Below, piece after piece: positions 1 to 11,884 of a stretch of 64,000 bases of DNA. Where the stretch lies: positions 95,085,845 through 95,149,844 of the forward strand of contig NC_087062.1 in the NCBI RefSeq assembly GCF_963678635.1. Reading direction: 5' to 3'. Numbering within the stretch: position 1 is the stretch's first letter; each line of letters begins with the position of its first letter. Under the pieces are notes generated by a model. It made no database searches. It had not been told where the DNA came from and saw only the letters and a program-made list of their open reading frames with translations. A program made the position numbers and the translations under genes. The stretch is from Symsagittifera roscoffensis (lineage: Eukaryota; Xenacoelomorpha; Acoela; Convolutidae).

Positions 1-2748
1 ATGAGAAATTTGAATTCGTTAAGTGATAGTAAACAGGTTTGCTTAGTACCGAATCCAAATAGTCAGAGTTCGGTGATTTTAGGCCGGAGCTTCTCGGTAA
101 CGCGAAACGGACTGTGTGTCAGTGTGTTGTTGAACCACGGTTTCAATCCAGCGTGGAAAGAAGCTTGGCTACGCTTTGCCGATGAGGACCGACTATGAGG
201 AGACACAAAACTTGAAGAAATATAGTGTGAAAGACTGTCCTTATCATGCCAATAAAGATAAAATTTTAAAGAGGATTAATGAATTAAAATCTATTCATAA
301 AATGTTTTCAATGAAATCCGAAACGGACGACGGCTTATCAAGCTGCTCGAATTTTCCGGAACACCCCTCGTCATATGAACTAGAATCTGACAAACCGGTT
401 TTGCCAGAGATAGAACATTTAAAAGGGAAAATAGGTGAGGGAGATTTCAAAAAATTACGAGACCTCCTAAATCGGAACGCAGATGTATTTTCAAAACATA
501 AGGCGGATATCGGTTGCTGTAATTTCGTCGAACACGAAATCGAACTAGAAGAGGGCGCCGTTCCCCATAGGGAAGGCGCAAGACGAATGACGCCACACAA
601 ATCAGAAGCGTGCCGAGCGGAAATAGAAATGTTGCTTGAATACGACATGATAGAACCCTCGAAATTGCCATGGGCTTGCGGGGTAGTAATAGCGAAAAAG
701 AAAGGGGGCAGCTTAGATTTTGTTGCGACTTTCGTTACTTGAACGCGGTAACGATAAAAGATGCGTACCCGATACCGCGAATAGACGAGGGCCTCTCTAA
801 GCTTGGTGATGCCAAGTTCTTCACAACATTGGACTTGGGTTCTGCCTTCTGGCAGGTCCCTCTGCGGAAGAAGGATAGAGAGAAAACCGGATTCGCGTGC
901 GAATTGGGATTGTACCAGTGGAAAAGGATGCCCTTCGGCTTGTGCAATGCAACGGCCACTTTTCAAAGACTGATGGCTCAGGCTTTGACCAGAGTGACCA
1001 AGAAGTACGGGAATCTCGTGATGTAATACGTGGATGACGTAGTCATAGCGACACCAACCCTGGAAGACCACATTGATAGGCTCGATGAGGTCTTTGGATG
1101 TATGAAAAGAGCAGGCTTGAAGTGCAAACCATCGAAATGCGAAATCCTTAGGGATTCGATTAAGTACCTGGGAAGGATGGTGGACAGGCATGGTGTGAGG
1201 CCGGACCCGGAAGCAGTGGAAGCAGTGTTGACATGGAAGGCTCCCAGAACGGACACACAGCTCCTGAGCTTCCTAGGGTTTGCCAATTATTACCGTGAGT
1301 TCATAAAAGGATATGCGGAAAAGGTGTATCCAATGCAAAAGCTGATGCGCAACAAAGGGAAAAAGTTCGAATGGAACGATGAAGCACAGGTTGCCTTCGA
1401 GAACACAAAGCGGGAACTATGCGAAGCGCCAGTGCTAGGCATGCCTACAGAAAAAGGCATATATGTTCTTGACACAGACGCATCGGTAGTAGCCATCTCA
1501 GGAATATTGCATCAGGAGCAAGAATGGAATGGAATAACTGTTCTCCCTCCCATTGCATACGGCAGCAAGGTCTTGAGTGACACTGAGATGAAATATGGCG
1601 CACCAAAAGCAGAAATGTTTGCAGTAGTCACTTTCGTGGAAAAGTACCGTGCATAATTGGGGAGCGCTTCCTTTAAGTTACGCGTGGACAACAGAGCGTT
1701 ATACTGGTTAAAGACCTACTCGATGGATCAGAGTTACATTGGTAGATGGATAGTGAGATTGGATGGCTACCACATGATAATCGAGCACAGGATGCGTGAC
1801 AAACACCAGAATGCTGATAGCCTCAGCAAGAAAACTGAGTTCTATGAAAGATTGGAGCAGAAGCAAGCCAATCAGGCAGAAATAAAGGAGGGATTCTCGT
1901 TTCTGGACAAAGAAACTTATGAAGCGCTTCCCCTAAAGAGATGGTTGGATAAGTCTGGACATCCAATTCCAGGGCATCCTGAGTAACCTGTGTAGAAAGC
2001 AGCCGAGATAAAGATCCTATCCAAGGAGGACCCGGTCCCCTTGGATCTGTTGCTGCGCTCAAACCTGGTCCAATAAGAACTCTCTCGCATGAACATAAAC
2101 AGCCTCTCATTATTGGATAAAACGGTGCAGGTCACACCGCAAGTGATGCGGATGCTGGGTGGATTGTTAGAAAGAGAAGTGACCAGAGATGACCCCGAGT
2201 GGACAGCAGCAGTGGCATCGCTAACAGTTAGGAAGAAGGTGAAGATCATGCCGTCCATACGACAACACAAAGAGAACGAGAGGGATTGTAGGACAATAGT
2301 TCAGCAACTAGTATCCTCAATACCACACGAGGTCTTAATCAGTACTTCTTACGGATGGAAAGAACAGGGAAGCAGTACGCGAAGGAAAACCGTTACCTTT
2401 GTGGACCAAGATAGAGAAGGTGAGAAGGTAGAACAAAACCTGGAGCAAGATTGTTTGTCCGGGGAGACGAATTATGAGAAGAGTCAGCGAGCACAAGATC
2501 AACACCCGGGACAAGAAAGTTTGTCCGGGGAGTCTGAGATAGATGAAAAAGTTCCTGATGAGAGACAGGACCTGGGGAACAAGGTTTTGTTCGGAGAGTT
2601 CAGATGGATGCGAAGCAGGCACAGACATGATCTGGAGGAGCGTGCAGACTCCATCACAACCTCTTCAACAGATGACAATTCCCGAAACTCAGGAATTGAC
2701 ACTACTCAGACAGGAACTCGAGCTCGGGATCAGAACTGTCCGAACTAG
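1..2748 (+). pseudogene. pol: pol of copy A: reverse transcriptase and RNase H (broken)
   Basis: This is the polymerase part of a Gypsy-type Pol, which copies the element RNA into DNA inside virus-like particles. Visible motifs in order are LDLGSAFWQV (first catalytic Asp of RT, about 830), MPFGLCNAT (about 930) and the catalytic YVDD (1027-1038). RNase H follows with the DTDAS box (about 1470), IAYGSKVLSDTE (about 1555) and VDNRALYWL (about 1685). After about 2000 comes a charged linker with repeated LSGE peptides before integrase. Lesions include a short deletion near 133-150, a frameshift near 700-712 shared with copy B, TAA just before YVDD (1024-1026) and TAA in the YRA-LGS stretch (1654-1656), both shared with copy B. 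Stops found only in this copy lie at 1984-2000 and 2071-2075. Confidence 0.9.
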
Positions 2749-2765
2749 CGATCCACACACTACTA

Positions 2766-4989
2766 GTGGAAACTCGGGCAAGGGATCTGGACAGAGAGGT
2801 GTACCAGGATCCTGACAGTGATCGCTACCTTATACCAAGCGAAAGAGTCTTTGACAACGCAGCGGAAGATTTGGAGACAATAGCGGTATCGAAACGTTCG
2901 ATAAGTCTGTTGCCACAAAAAGAGGTAGTCAGGACTGATCTTCAGCCATTCGAGCAAGAAACACAGCCGCTCGCGAAGATTTGGTGCGTAAAAATGGAAG
3001 AAGACACACACCAGCCCAATGAGCTGAATACCTGATGAGGGTCATGAAGACGTACTTGAAGGCGAGATACAGACTCTCGGATCTGCTAAGGGCGCAGAGA
3101 AATGGTCGCATGACAAGCAACCTGAAAAGGTGGATCGAGAATGGTGCTCCGGATAAAAGGGACCTCGAGGAAGACAGTTATCGTATCCTGAGACAGTACT
3201 TCATGCAGAAAGAAGGGAGGTTATACTTGAACAAAGACGGGATTGTGGCTTGCAAAAGAAGAGAAGAAGACAGAGTCCTATACAAGTATACCGCGATAGT
3301 GTTGCCGCAACTCTATCAGACAGAACTATTATTCAGGTCGCATGATCAGATGGGCCATCAAAGTGTACCAAAGGATCCTGAAGCGCTTTGAGTGGCCTGG
3401 AATGAAAAAGGCATGTGAGAAGTGGGTAACAGCGTGCCTGTCATGCCAACAGGTCAAGGATCCGAGGAAATTGCGATTTCCTTTACAATCGATCGAGTCG
3501 TCTGAATTTAACGAGGTAGTGCAGATAGATCACCGAAAGATATGCATGACAGATAGTGGTTATAATCAGGTATTGGTCATGAAAGATCATTTCACAAAGT
3601 ATGCAGAGACCGTGCCCTGCATAACTGCCGCGGCGGAAGAGACATGCGACCACCTGATCAATACGTGGATAGCGAGACATGGTTGTCCGATGACGTTTCA
3701 ATCGGATAATGGAACAGCTTTCGTAGGAGAGCTCACGAAAGAACTTATGAGACGCTCACAGGTTGCTCAGGCTCATTCCACGGCATACCACCCCCAGACG
3801 AATGGCTTAGTGGAAAGACAGAATAGTACGTTAGTGTCGATGCTGAGAGTATATTGTTCCAGGTACATGACCGATTGGGACAGATACCTTCCATAGGTGA
3901 TGGGAGCCTATAATAGCACGCAACACTCCACCACCGGAGTCAGTCCACACATGATGCTAACTGGACACGAAAAGTCTTTACCCTTAACTTTTTTCTACTC
4001 AGAATATGAGGGAAAGAAAACGTCTCCACAGGTTTACGTGAGGGATGTGATCAGACGTCAACAGGAGTTGAACGATTCGTGTAGACGAAATACTCAGCAA
4101 GCACAGGCAAGGCAGAGGAAAAAATTTGACAAGAAAGCAGCTGGTGCAAAAGCTTACTCGGTCGGAGACTACGTATGGGTATTTCAGGACGTTATACCAC
4201 CGAAAGGGACGAAAAAGCTCCTAAAAAGTGGAGGGGACGCTTCATGATTACAGAGGTGCACCAGGAGGGACGCTTTTATAGACTGAGTACTGGCCGAGCC
4301 GCCCACTACGAGAACATTAAGCCACACAATCCATCGACAGAAGACTGGTGCATACCTGCAGACATGGAAGAAGGGGATTATCTAATGATGGATCCTGCTT
4401 GTGAGGTCAACGAGAAGGGCACCAGGGAGAAGAACGATGGAAAGGAAGTCGTGGAGGAAGGAACGGATACACCGCTAGACCTGGATCCAAACGAGGTGAT
4501 CGAAGCGGACGATGAAACCTTACCCTACGCAGAGGAGGATTGGCAGGATCCCGAACAGATAGAAGTTCCCAAGAACTTGGAACCGGATCTTCCGTTCACA
4601 ATACAGACTCGTCAGAAGGACGGGACAAGACCCAGAAAGAAATACAATCCTTACGGTGACGACTTTGTAGTGGATAGGATAGATCTGAAGAAGATAGTGG
4701 AAGAAGTAGTGGGTCTAGAAGAAATAACTGTGTCACAAGACTTTGACATAGTCGATGATCACGATGATGAGTGGGTCGACGACCGGTCGAAACCTGAGGT
4801 AGGATTCGATGACGAGCAACAGCAGTCATATGAACAAGACTTGACGAACCTGCGTGTCTTAGAATGGCTGAACGAAATGACGTCGGACCCACAGGAGACC
4901 AGTGTCACGATTCAAGAAGTAGATCGTGATAGCATGAAATACATCAAGACCGAAAGAGATGATCCTTCCTGGGCTGCCCAGGAAGGACA
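2766..4989 (+). pseudogene. pol: pol of copy A: integrase (broken)
   Basis: This is the integrase of the Gypsy element, which inserts the cDNA into the host genome. The HHCC zinc module is near 3335-3460 (HDQMGHQ, then CLSCQQ); a short indel near 3360 disrupts it. The DDE core shows the first Asp in VQIDH (about 3520), the second in FQSDNGTA (about 3700) and Glu in NGLVERQN (about 3805). A GPY/F-like module follows near 4190-4250, but an indel at about 4228 breaks the frame, giving KKWRGRF where copy B keeps KKWRGPF. A long acidic tail (about 4320-4980) leads into the macrodomain. Lesions: TGA at about 3033, TAG at 3894-3896 (CAG in copy B) and frameshifts near 3360 and 4230. Not functional as it stands. 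Confidence 0.9.
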
Positions 4990-5397
4990 ACTACTCATTC
5001 CAGACATCACAACAGACATGAGTTTTAGGACAGCGTTAGCGGCAGATTTTTAGAGAGAATAGAAAAACGTGGAATTCCTTTGGAAGCAACGACCAGGAGT
5101 AGGGGCGTAGCAGCCTTACCTCCGGCGGCGTCACAGATACCGGGAAAATATCTATGCTTCTTGGTAACGAGGGCGACGGAGAAGCAGCACGTGGACCCAG
5201 AAAACCTAGTCTTGTCCTTGACGAGGTTGAGAGATTTCCGCGTGGAAATGGACGTGAAGGAGCTCTCGCTTCCAGTGTACTATCCGAACAGAGGACGACT
5301 GCATCCTCGGGAATTGTACGCGCTTGTACACGTGATATTCTCTGATACTAATATACAAGTATATCTACATAAGAAATATTGCCTAAGTATAGGCTGA
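4990..5397 (+). pseudogene. Truncated macrodomain at the Pol C-terminus, copy A
   Basis: This corresponds to the C-terminal macrodomain of copy B, but about 0.3 kb is deleted right after the LLIP peptide (about 5000). The deletion removes the first strand of the fold. TAG stops at 5051 and about 5060 interrupt what remains (AAG and TAC in copy B). The remaining part keeps the GVAALPPAASQ, KYLCFLVTRA and VIFSDTNIQVYL stretches, which match the later strands of OARD1/TARG1-like macrodomains. The copy is dead. The stop after LSIG at 5395-5397 ends Pol. Confidence 0.75.
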
Positions 5398-5806
5398 GTG
5401 ACGTGCAAGAGGAAGTTAGGCTAAAGACTAAGTTGTGTGTAGTGTGTGATATGTGTGTTATGTTATGTTATGTGTTATGTTATGTGTTATGTTATTAAGC
5501 TCTTGGGTAACAAGGAGTTAGTGACCATGAACAACTGAATGACGATATTAGGAATAGATCCAAAGTTTGGACTGTCCAATCTTAGGTCGAATTCCAAAAT
5601 TTTAGAGACCGATTGATTTTAATAAATTTTAGGATAAAAATTTTCTTATCTGACTGTTTTTAAATAAATTTTAACGAGAGATTAAGGTGAAAACTGACAA
5701 GTGTGATATTCGTGACTTCTTTTCTAGATCCTGATTGATGATTTAATTGCTCACTTGAGTCAAAACTTTGAAATCAAATCAAATCAAATCGAATCTGTAG
5801 AACAGT
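5398..5806 (+). promoter_or_regulatory. Pol-ORF2 spacer with splice-acceptor-like site
   Basis: A non-coding stretch between the Pol stop and the ORF2 start, conserved in both copies (copy B 27069-27457). It has a short TTATGTTATGTG microsatellite (about 5455-5495), AT-rich segments, and a pyrimidine tract ending in AG (CTTCTTTTCTAG, AG at 5726-5727) that looks like a good splice acceptor about 80 bp before the ORF2 ATG. An ATCAA repeat lies just before the ATG. Inference: ORF2 may be made from a spliced RNA, as env is in retroviruses. No RNA evidence is available. Confidence 0.4.
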
Positions 5807-8800
5807 ATGGAGAATTTCAACTTGGATGAATTGATGGACCTGGCAGAGGCATACGTAGGACCGATGATAGATGCGATCTATCGTCGGCTGATGGATCGAG
5901 ACTTCGCTCTGGAGGACCGAGAAGTAGTCATGTTGCTGACCACCCTGATCAACATCTTGGGGCATGACAACCGTGGGGACCGCCCCACGGAAGTCCTGTT
6001 GATGGCAGCATATGGAGAGAGGGGAGTACTAGACCGCCCGAACATGAGAGTGATGAGGTGGAGAAACGGGGCTCTCCCAGGGAGTGACTTGGCGAATGAG
6101 CCTGGATTGGGAAGTTTTAGGACTTACCAGCCAGGTGAAATGCCTATGCCCTCCAAGCCCAAACCTGGGCTGACGAGAATGCATCAGGAGATGAACAGCG
6201 AGGCTGCCTCGTCCTGTTCACCACTGAGAGCAGCTGTGCCACCAAAGAGGGCGAAAGCAGAAGAGAAGATTCAGACGAACCAAACCATGCAAGATCTGGA
6301 TGGGATAAAAGACGAACTGGAAATGACAAAAAAGGAGCTGGACGAGGTGACTAAGACCATGCTCATTGCGGAGGACGACAGAGACTTGTGGAAAAGATGT
6401 TCGAAGACTGCAACAAAAAGCAGGGTCAAGAAATTGAGCGCTTGAGGCAGGACTACAAGGAGCGATCGGAACGGATGGCGTTGACAACGGCCGTGGAGAA
6501 AGTGATACCTGCAAGGAGTATTCCTCGTGGGCAGTCCCCAATGGAGCTCTTGACGCCTCGAGAAATGAGTCAGACAACGGAGACACGGCTCCCAGTAGAG
6601 ACAAATCGAGTAACGATCCCGGATCCTATTGACACCTTGGGTGACCCCGTCGTGGAACAAACGGCGAGGAAGCTGATAGAGGCAGCTGGACGACTGGTCG
6701 CCAACAAGAATGCGCCAGGTTCCGGGGTGACTGCACCCTATGGAACGATCGACGACACGGGTAGAGTACGACTCTCCCAGACCGTGATCAGACAGGGAAT
6801 AAGCGACGTGACGCCACTAATGGGGAGCTCTAAGGCCCCAGAAAGAAGAATACAGAAGATGCCAGCGAAGAAATTGTCTCGTGAAATATACATACAAAAG
6901 AACAATCAATTGAGATATAACTTCACGGGAGTTCGAGAGACAGATCCGAGATTTTGCTTCAATCGAGCGACTTCGAACCCGGCAGTAAACTTACAACAAC
7001 CGCCACTGGGGACATCACATCTGATACTGGGAGACAGCTTGGTCAGAGTACTATCGAATTTGAGGACCTCTTGGGTCACCACAGTGATGGCCTTCGGAGG
7101 AGCGACTATAGCCCAGTTATACCGGATCCTCCAGGGAGGATCCCCAGTGTGATGATCCAGATTGGAACGAACAACATCTCGAGAAGTTCGGATGAAGAGG
7201 AAGCACTATGGGAATCAATGATGGTGTGCTTGTTTACTACCCTCTGGCAGAAATTCAATTGCGCGGTACTGACCGTTTGCACTGTGCCTATGAATGCAAG
7301 AAGCTTGACAGCAGCAGGGAGAAGGCAAAACGAAGGAGTGGTCAGGTGGAACAACATTTTGAGGAATCTCGCAAGTCGGAATGCCGGAAGGATGATCCTC
7401 ATGGACATCGAACATGAGTTGAGAGCGATGGATCAGGCCAGGCTGACCACAAACGGCTTCCACTTCGATAGTATAGAAGGACAAGCTTGGCTGAACAGAG
7501 TCTTCCAGGAGCGATTGGATGAGTTAGAAGCAGAACTCTTTGATACAGGAGTGCTGAAGGAAGAAGGAACATCGAATGACGCGGTGATTACCACCTTTGT
7601 GCCTCCTAGCCTGGAAACACGCTTGGGGACGGTCCCGGCCGTCACGAATTATAGACAACAGAGCTCCAGCGAACCAGGTCAAAGGACAGACGTTCAGGAT
7701 CGATTGGGAGAAGCGCCGATGAGGAGGACCATCCATCCTAGGAGAAGAATAGGACCTCTCAACCCAATCGAGGAGACAGTAAGCACGTCTAGATTGGACA
7801 CGAGATCGGAGACGACAAGTACCAGTAGAGAGGAGAGACGCCCGGGCAGAGCTCGTTGATGTGGTCAAGACCCATACCATCTCCCTGGCATGTATACAGA
7901 GACGAACTAATGAAGCTGGATCTCCAGAGGGTGAGCTTCATCGAAGATGCAAGGAGGATGCTGAATGGAGCGAGGCTATCCGTCAGCAGACTGTACTCGA
8001 CAACCGGCGTAGACTGGTTGATAGCCGCTAGCATAAACTTCAGTTCCACGACGGCCTTGAGATTTGCTGATCTAGAGGGACTGCCCTCTAATAACACAAT
8101 GGGACCAGTGAACGCGACACCATTGCAGGATGTGAGATTGAATCATAATGAAGGGAACCGAGAAGAGAGACCTGGAAGATTTCTGGTGACAAGGGTACCA
8201 ATCGGACAGCAAGTGAAGATGTTCAGGCAAGTGAGCTCACCACCAGGTCATGTAAAGGAAAGAATATACCCGAAACTAGTGAATCAAGATGGTGATGTCC
8301 AAAGATACGGCGGGTTGAAAGCGATCAAGAACGATGAGACCATTTTCGCCGCCTATGACAAAGCAGAAATGAGGAAGGCCAAGATCATGATAGTAGCGAA
8401 TTCAGAGTTCGTGTATACCTCCAAGTCTCTGTTTTGGCCGGACGTCATAATGTTGGCAGCGGTCGATCTGGACCTACTGCAATCGGTATCTCTGGCTATA
8501 GGGGTACAAAGACTGACGGACATGAACCCAATTACGATCGTGTTTGCTGGCATCAATGACCATCTACACAGTAGAGGTTTTCTGAGCAGACTTAGAGATC
8601 CTACAACGGCAGAGAATGCTGTGTGGCCAGCGGTAAAGGATATCCTTGAGTCGATGGGTGAAGTGGTGGATGCGACGAAGGAGGGGTCGTTCACCAAGGT
8701 GGCACCGAGAGTAGTATTCGCGTTGTCTCCGGGGTATGCATATCTCCCGGATGGACTAAAATTCGTGTATGCGATCGTGACATTACTTTCGGAGGGAAAT

Positions 8801-8809
8801 ATGATATGA
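5807..8809 (+). pseudogene. ORF2 of copy A, N-terminal third: coiled coil plus SGNH hydrolase-like domains (broken)
   Basis: It starts at the ATG at 5807 (MENFNLDELMDLAE). After an alpha-helical head comes a coiled-coil stretch near 6290-6480, then a linker, then an SGNH/GDSL hydrolase domain: block I LILGDSLVRV (about 7017-7046), block III GTNNIS (about 7165) and block V TTNGFHFDS (about 7448). Copy B reads GTND and TDGIH at the last two, so in this copy the catalytic Asp of the Asp-x-x-His pair is Asn. A second SGNH-like half follows, with VFAGINDHL near 8540. Frameshifts lie near 6390-6445, 7115-7150 and 7855, and a 1-bp loss near 8800. SGNH enzymes cleave esters of lipids or acetylated sugars; the substrate here is unknown. 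Confidence 0.75.
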
Positions 8810-11800
8810 TCATATCGGCCCCAAATCGCATGATAGAGATGGAGAACCTGAGGCCGCTCAGGGCTGAACTACCTGCAGTGTGGTCAGATATCTCGAACGC
8901 GATGAGAGGATTCAAGGACCATGCGCTGCACATGTTGGTGTTGGACGAGGTGCTGGGGTTGGAACTGTCTAATTTCAGTCGACAGCTCAAACTGAAACCG
9001 GGAATAGACGACGACCATCGAGTGGTCGTAGCGATGTCCAACGACTTGTGGTTCCGAGCAATGGAAGTGACAGGTGAAAACACGAGAAGGAAAAATTCAC
9101 TAGAGACTAGAGCTCATTTGGAGGCGATGGTTTTGAGAACCAAGCCGGAAGCCAACCAGTGGCTACACCTAAATCCTCGAGTATCGGCATTGGGTGCAGA
9201 TGCTTTTGAGCAAGGCCCTGTGATGATCACGAAAATCCAGGCCTACTTGTTAAAGGAGGTGAACCTGGCGGAAAATGCAAAAGAAAAGACCTCTGAATTT
9301 GTAAACAGAATGTGTCAGATTACCCTGGAAACCTTCTGGACCCAGGAAGTGAAGGGACAGCAATGCTTTGAACGGAAGGACAGCATGCTGGAAGGGTTGG
9401 GAGCCGGTTGGACCGCGTCCTTCTTGGCAAAAGTCTACCCAAAATTCTCTCATTACTTGATAAAAGAATTCCTCCAAGCAGTAGTGGAAGTGTCAATAGT
9501 GGAACTACTAGCCTTGTTCGTGACGTTTGGAGCAGAGAGTTTCGTGAAAGGACCGGCGATGCTGCTCACCGAAGGAATCCAGAACCTGCGGTTAGATGGG
9601 CTTCTAACACTGATTGCGATTACCCACGGAAACTTGGGAGGACTAATGAAATTGACACGTTGTCCAGAGCAGATGAGAGAGAGAGTGAGGAATTTAGATA
9701 TGAAGAAATCCACGGACTCGTGGAATAAGATAAAAGACCTGAGACATACTCTTATCCAATATCTCTTACAATAAAATCGCTTTGGAACGGGAGAAGATGA
9801 AAATATCGAAAGTGAAGAAGATGTTAGACGACATGTTGGAGGCATGCCCCTATTAACTGATCTGAGCTTGGCTATGAGAACCAATCCCTTAGCATTGATC
9901 AGAGGAGCTACGGAGTTTGTGACAGTGATCTATGGACCAGCAGTCACATTTGCGTTCCCTGACGTTAAGGTGGAAGCTTATAGGAGGTCGGTGCTGCACC
10001 TGAACCTCATATCAGCAGTGGACGGTAGTGTACTGAACTGGTGTGAGCAGCACACATTGCGGGAGCTCATGAGTGAAGACCTGTTATTTGCGAAAATATC
10101 AGAGCCAGAGATGACAGTCATCAATTTTGACGATCACTTCCGTGATCGCATGGGAGAAGTAGAAAGTGGACACATCGAGATGTTTCCGAAGCTTTGGAAT
10201 CTGAGACCCTATGATAAAACGAACTGTGAGATAACCAGAGTGCCTCGTCTCACAGCAGCATATCACAAGGTGAGAGAAGAGACGAAGGATTGGGGTGATT
10301 ACGAGAAGCTGCCGGAAGAAATCCCCGAATTCCCTCTGATAAGAAGGATGTTGCTCGGAGCAGTCTCCGTGGTACAAACTCCTAGGTTGAGAGCATTCAA
10401 AACCAATGAAAGGAGAGTAGGGAATTTCGTGGCAACGATAGATACATACTTTGTGGGAAGAAATGCCGCCGTGTTACAATACACACAATTTGCCTATACG
10501 GATCAAGCGACGAGAAGGCGAATAAGCAACGCCGCGACTCCCAAGCCTGGAAGATTTGACGAGGAATGGGCGGGATTTGGCTTAGCGCCTATGAAGATGA
10601 GAGGCAGGACCGAACTGCCTGAGGCCTCCTTGATCCTGACTAGTGTGAAACCGGAGTTGACGGGTGTAGGAACGTTGCGGACGAGAATCTTCCTAGCACC
10701 CTTCGGTTGTGAGGAAATCAAAGTGGTCCATGGAGAAGAGGAAGATAGATCGGCCGGTACATTGATCATACCGAAGTTTCCGGAGGGAATCGACAATGAT
10801 AAACAAGGACCCTCGAGCTCAAAGAAAAATATGTCAGAAGGAGATGACGGACAGGGAGGAAGCCGTCAAACCGAAGAACCCATGCAACAAGATGCAAATC
10901 AAGCTGGTGGGGAAGACGACAGGGCATCGACAGGAGGAGTATCCAGCCTTGATTTCAATATCTTCAGTGATCTTGAGAACAACGCCGATACGTTGGAGAC
11001 GATTGAGCCAGCGAATGAAGGCATTTCGACACTTGAGCCTCCGTCAGCCTTTATGGAAATGAAACGGAATTTGCTGGAGAGCAGCTCTCCTGGCATTTCA
11101 AGATATAACGAACAAAGAATCCTCATGGAATCACCTAGAAGGAGAAGAATAGAGGAGTACCCTGCTCAGTACCTGCTCAGCCAGAGTACCTTTCTTGGGA
11201 ACGTTGCCCGAAGAAGAGTGGGAAGTACATCACCGATACCATGAGAATAGGACGGGATGTAGATTGGACAGAGTGGCGTTCATGGAAGAAGTCTGGACAG
11301 TGGTTCAGAGCTATGGGACCCAGTCCATTTTGAAAACAGGTCTCAACCGACCGTTGATGCGGGAAGTCCTTGATAAACTTGATGAGTGTGAAGGTAGATT
11401 GAGTGAGTTGTTGATTGACTCAGCCACTGATGAAAGTGAAGCGAACTCTCCCATCAAGATGACACCGCAGGACGATAAAGGAGAGGTGGTGTATCTGTCA
11501 AGAACCAGGAAAGGAACGATGCGATCGAAATTGGTGATTGATAAGATCAACGAGATGAAAATGAAGTTAGGCAGCAGAGTGATGCCGAGGAGAGTAGGAA
11601 AGACGAAGGTGGATTCGGAGATATCGATAAAAGCTGTCAATTCAGCAAAAAGGAAACGAGTCAAAGAGGTCATGGATTTGGGACAAGGTGATTATCAATT
11701 GCCTGGCACGGATAAGATGTTGTTTGATATAGCGATGGTGCCACCCATTCTCATGGCGGGAATAAAGTCAACGGGTTACAAATCCAAAAGGAGTGACCGC

Positions 11801-11884
11801 ACTCTGACTGGAGCAACCTTAGAAATGGAAATACTTAGCCAATGTGGAGAAAGCTCGATGAAAGACTTTAATCATCTCCCGTGA
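8806..11884 (+). pseudogene. ORF2 of copy A, middle third: unknown function (broken)
   Basis: It continues the second ORF after the indel near 8800. The protein is not recognised. It begins with an Asn-Arg-Met-rich helix segment, then a mostly helical part with a hydrophobic run near 9480-9560 (VEVSIVELLALFVTFGAE). A compact domain follows (about 9845-10740), then a low-complexity acidic Gln/Gly/Glu segment (10790-11060) and an Arg/Lys-rich segment (11500-11690) that looks like a nuclear or nucleic-acid-binding tail. Breaks: TAA at 9772-9774 (CAA in copy B), a frameshift near 11170-11240 where a CCTGCTCAGTACC motif is locally repeated, and a 1-bp deletion near 11880. Copy B is open at each of these points. 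Confidence 0.65.

Noticed and set aside
295-1191. Long reading frame on the - strand opposite RT (and counterparts on the + strand at 31950-32429).
   Set aside because: It is a shadow of the RT frame; its product has no domain character and it persists only because the coding strand is conserved.
1024-1656. TAA read as Tyr (a changed genetic code), since several in-frame TAA codons fall where Tyr is expected (FR-LN, YRA-LGS, SE-CGP).
   Set aside because: Other stops replace Gln, Leu, Glu or Lys in the sister copy (CAA, CAG, TTA, GAG, AAG), and the coiled-coil host gene ends normally at TAA. Ordinary decay explains it; the shared ones sit in a tract of near identity between arms.
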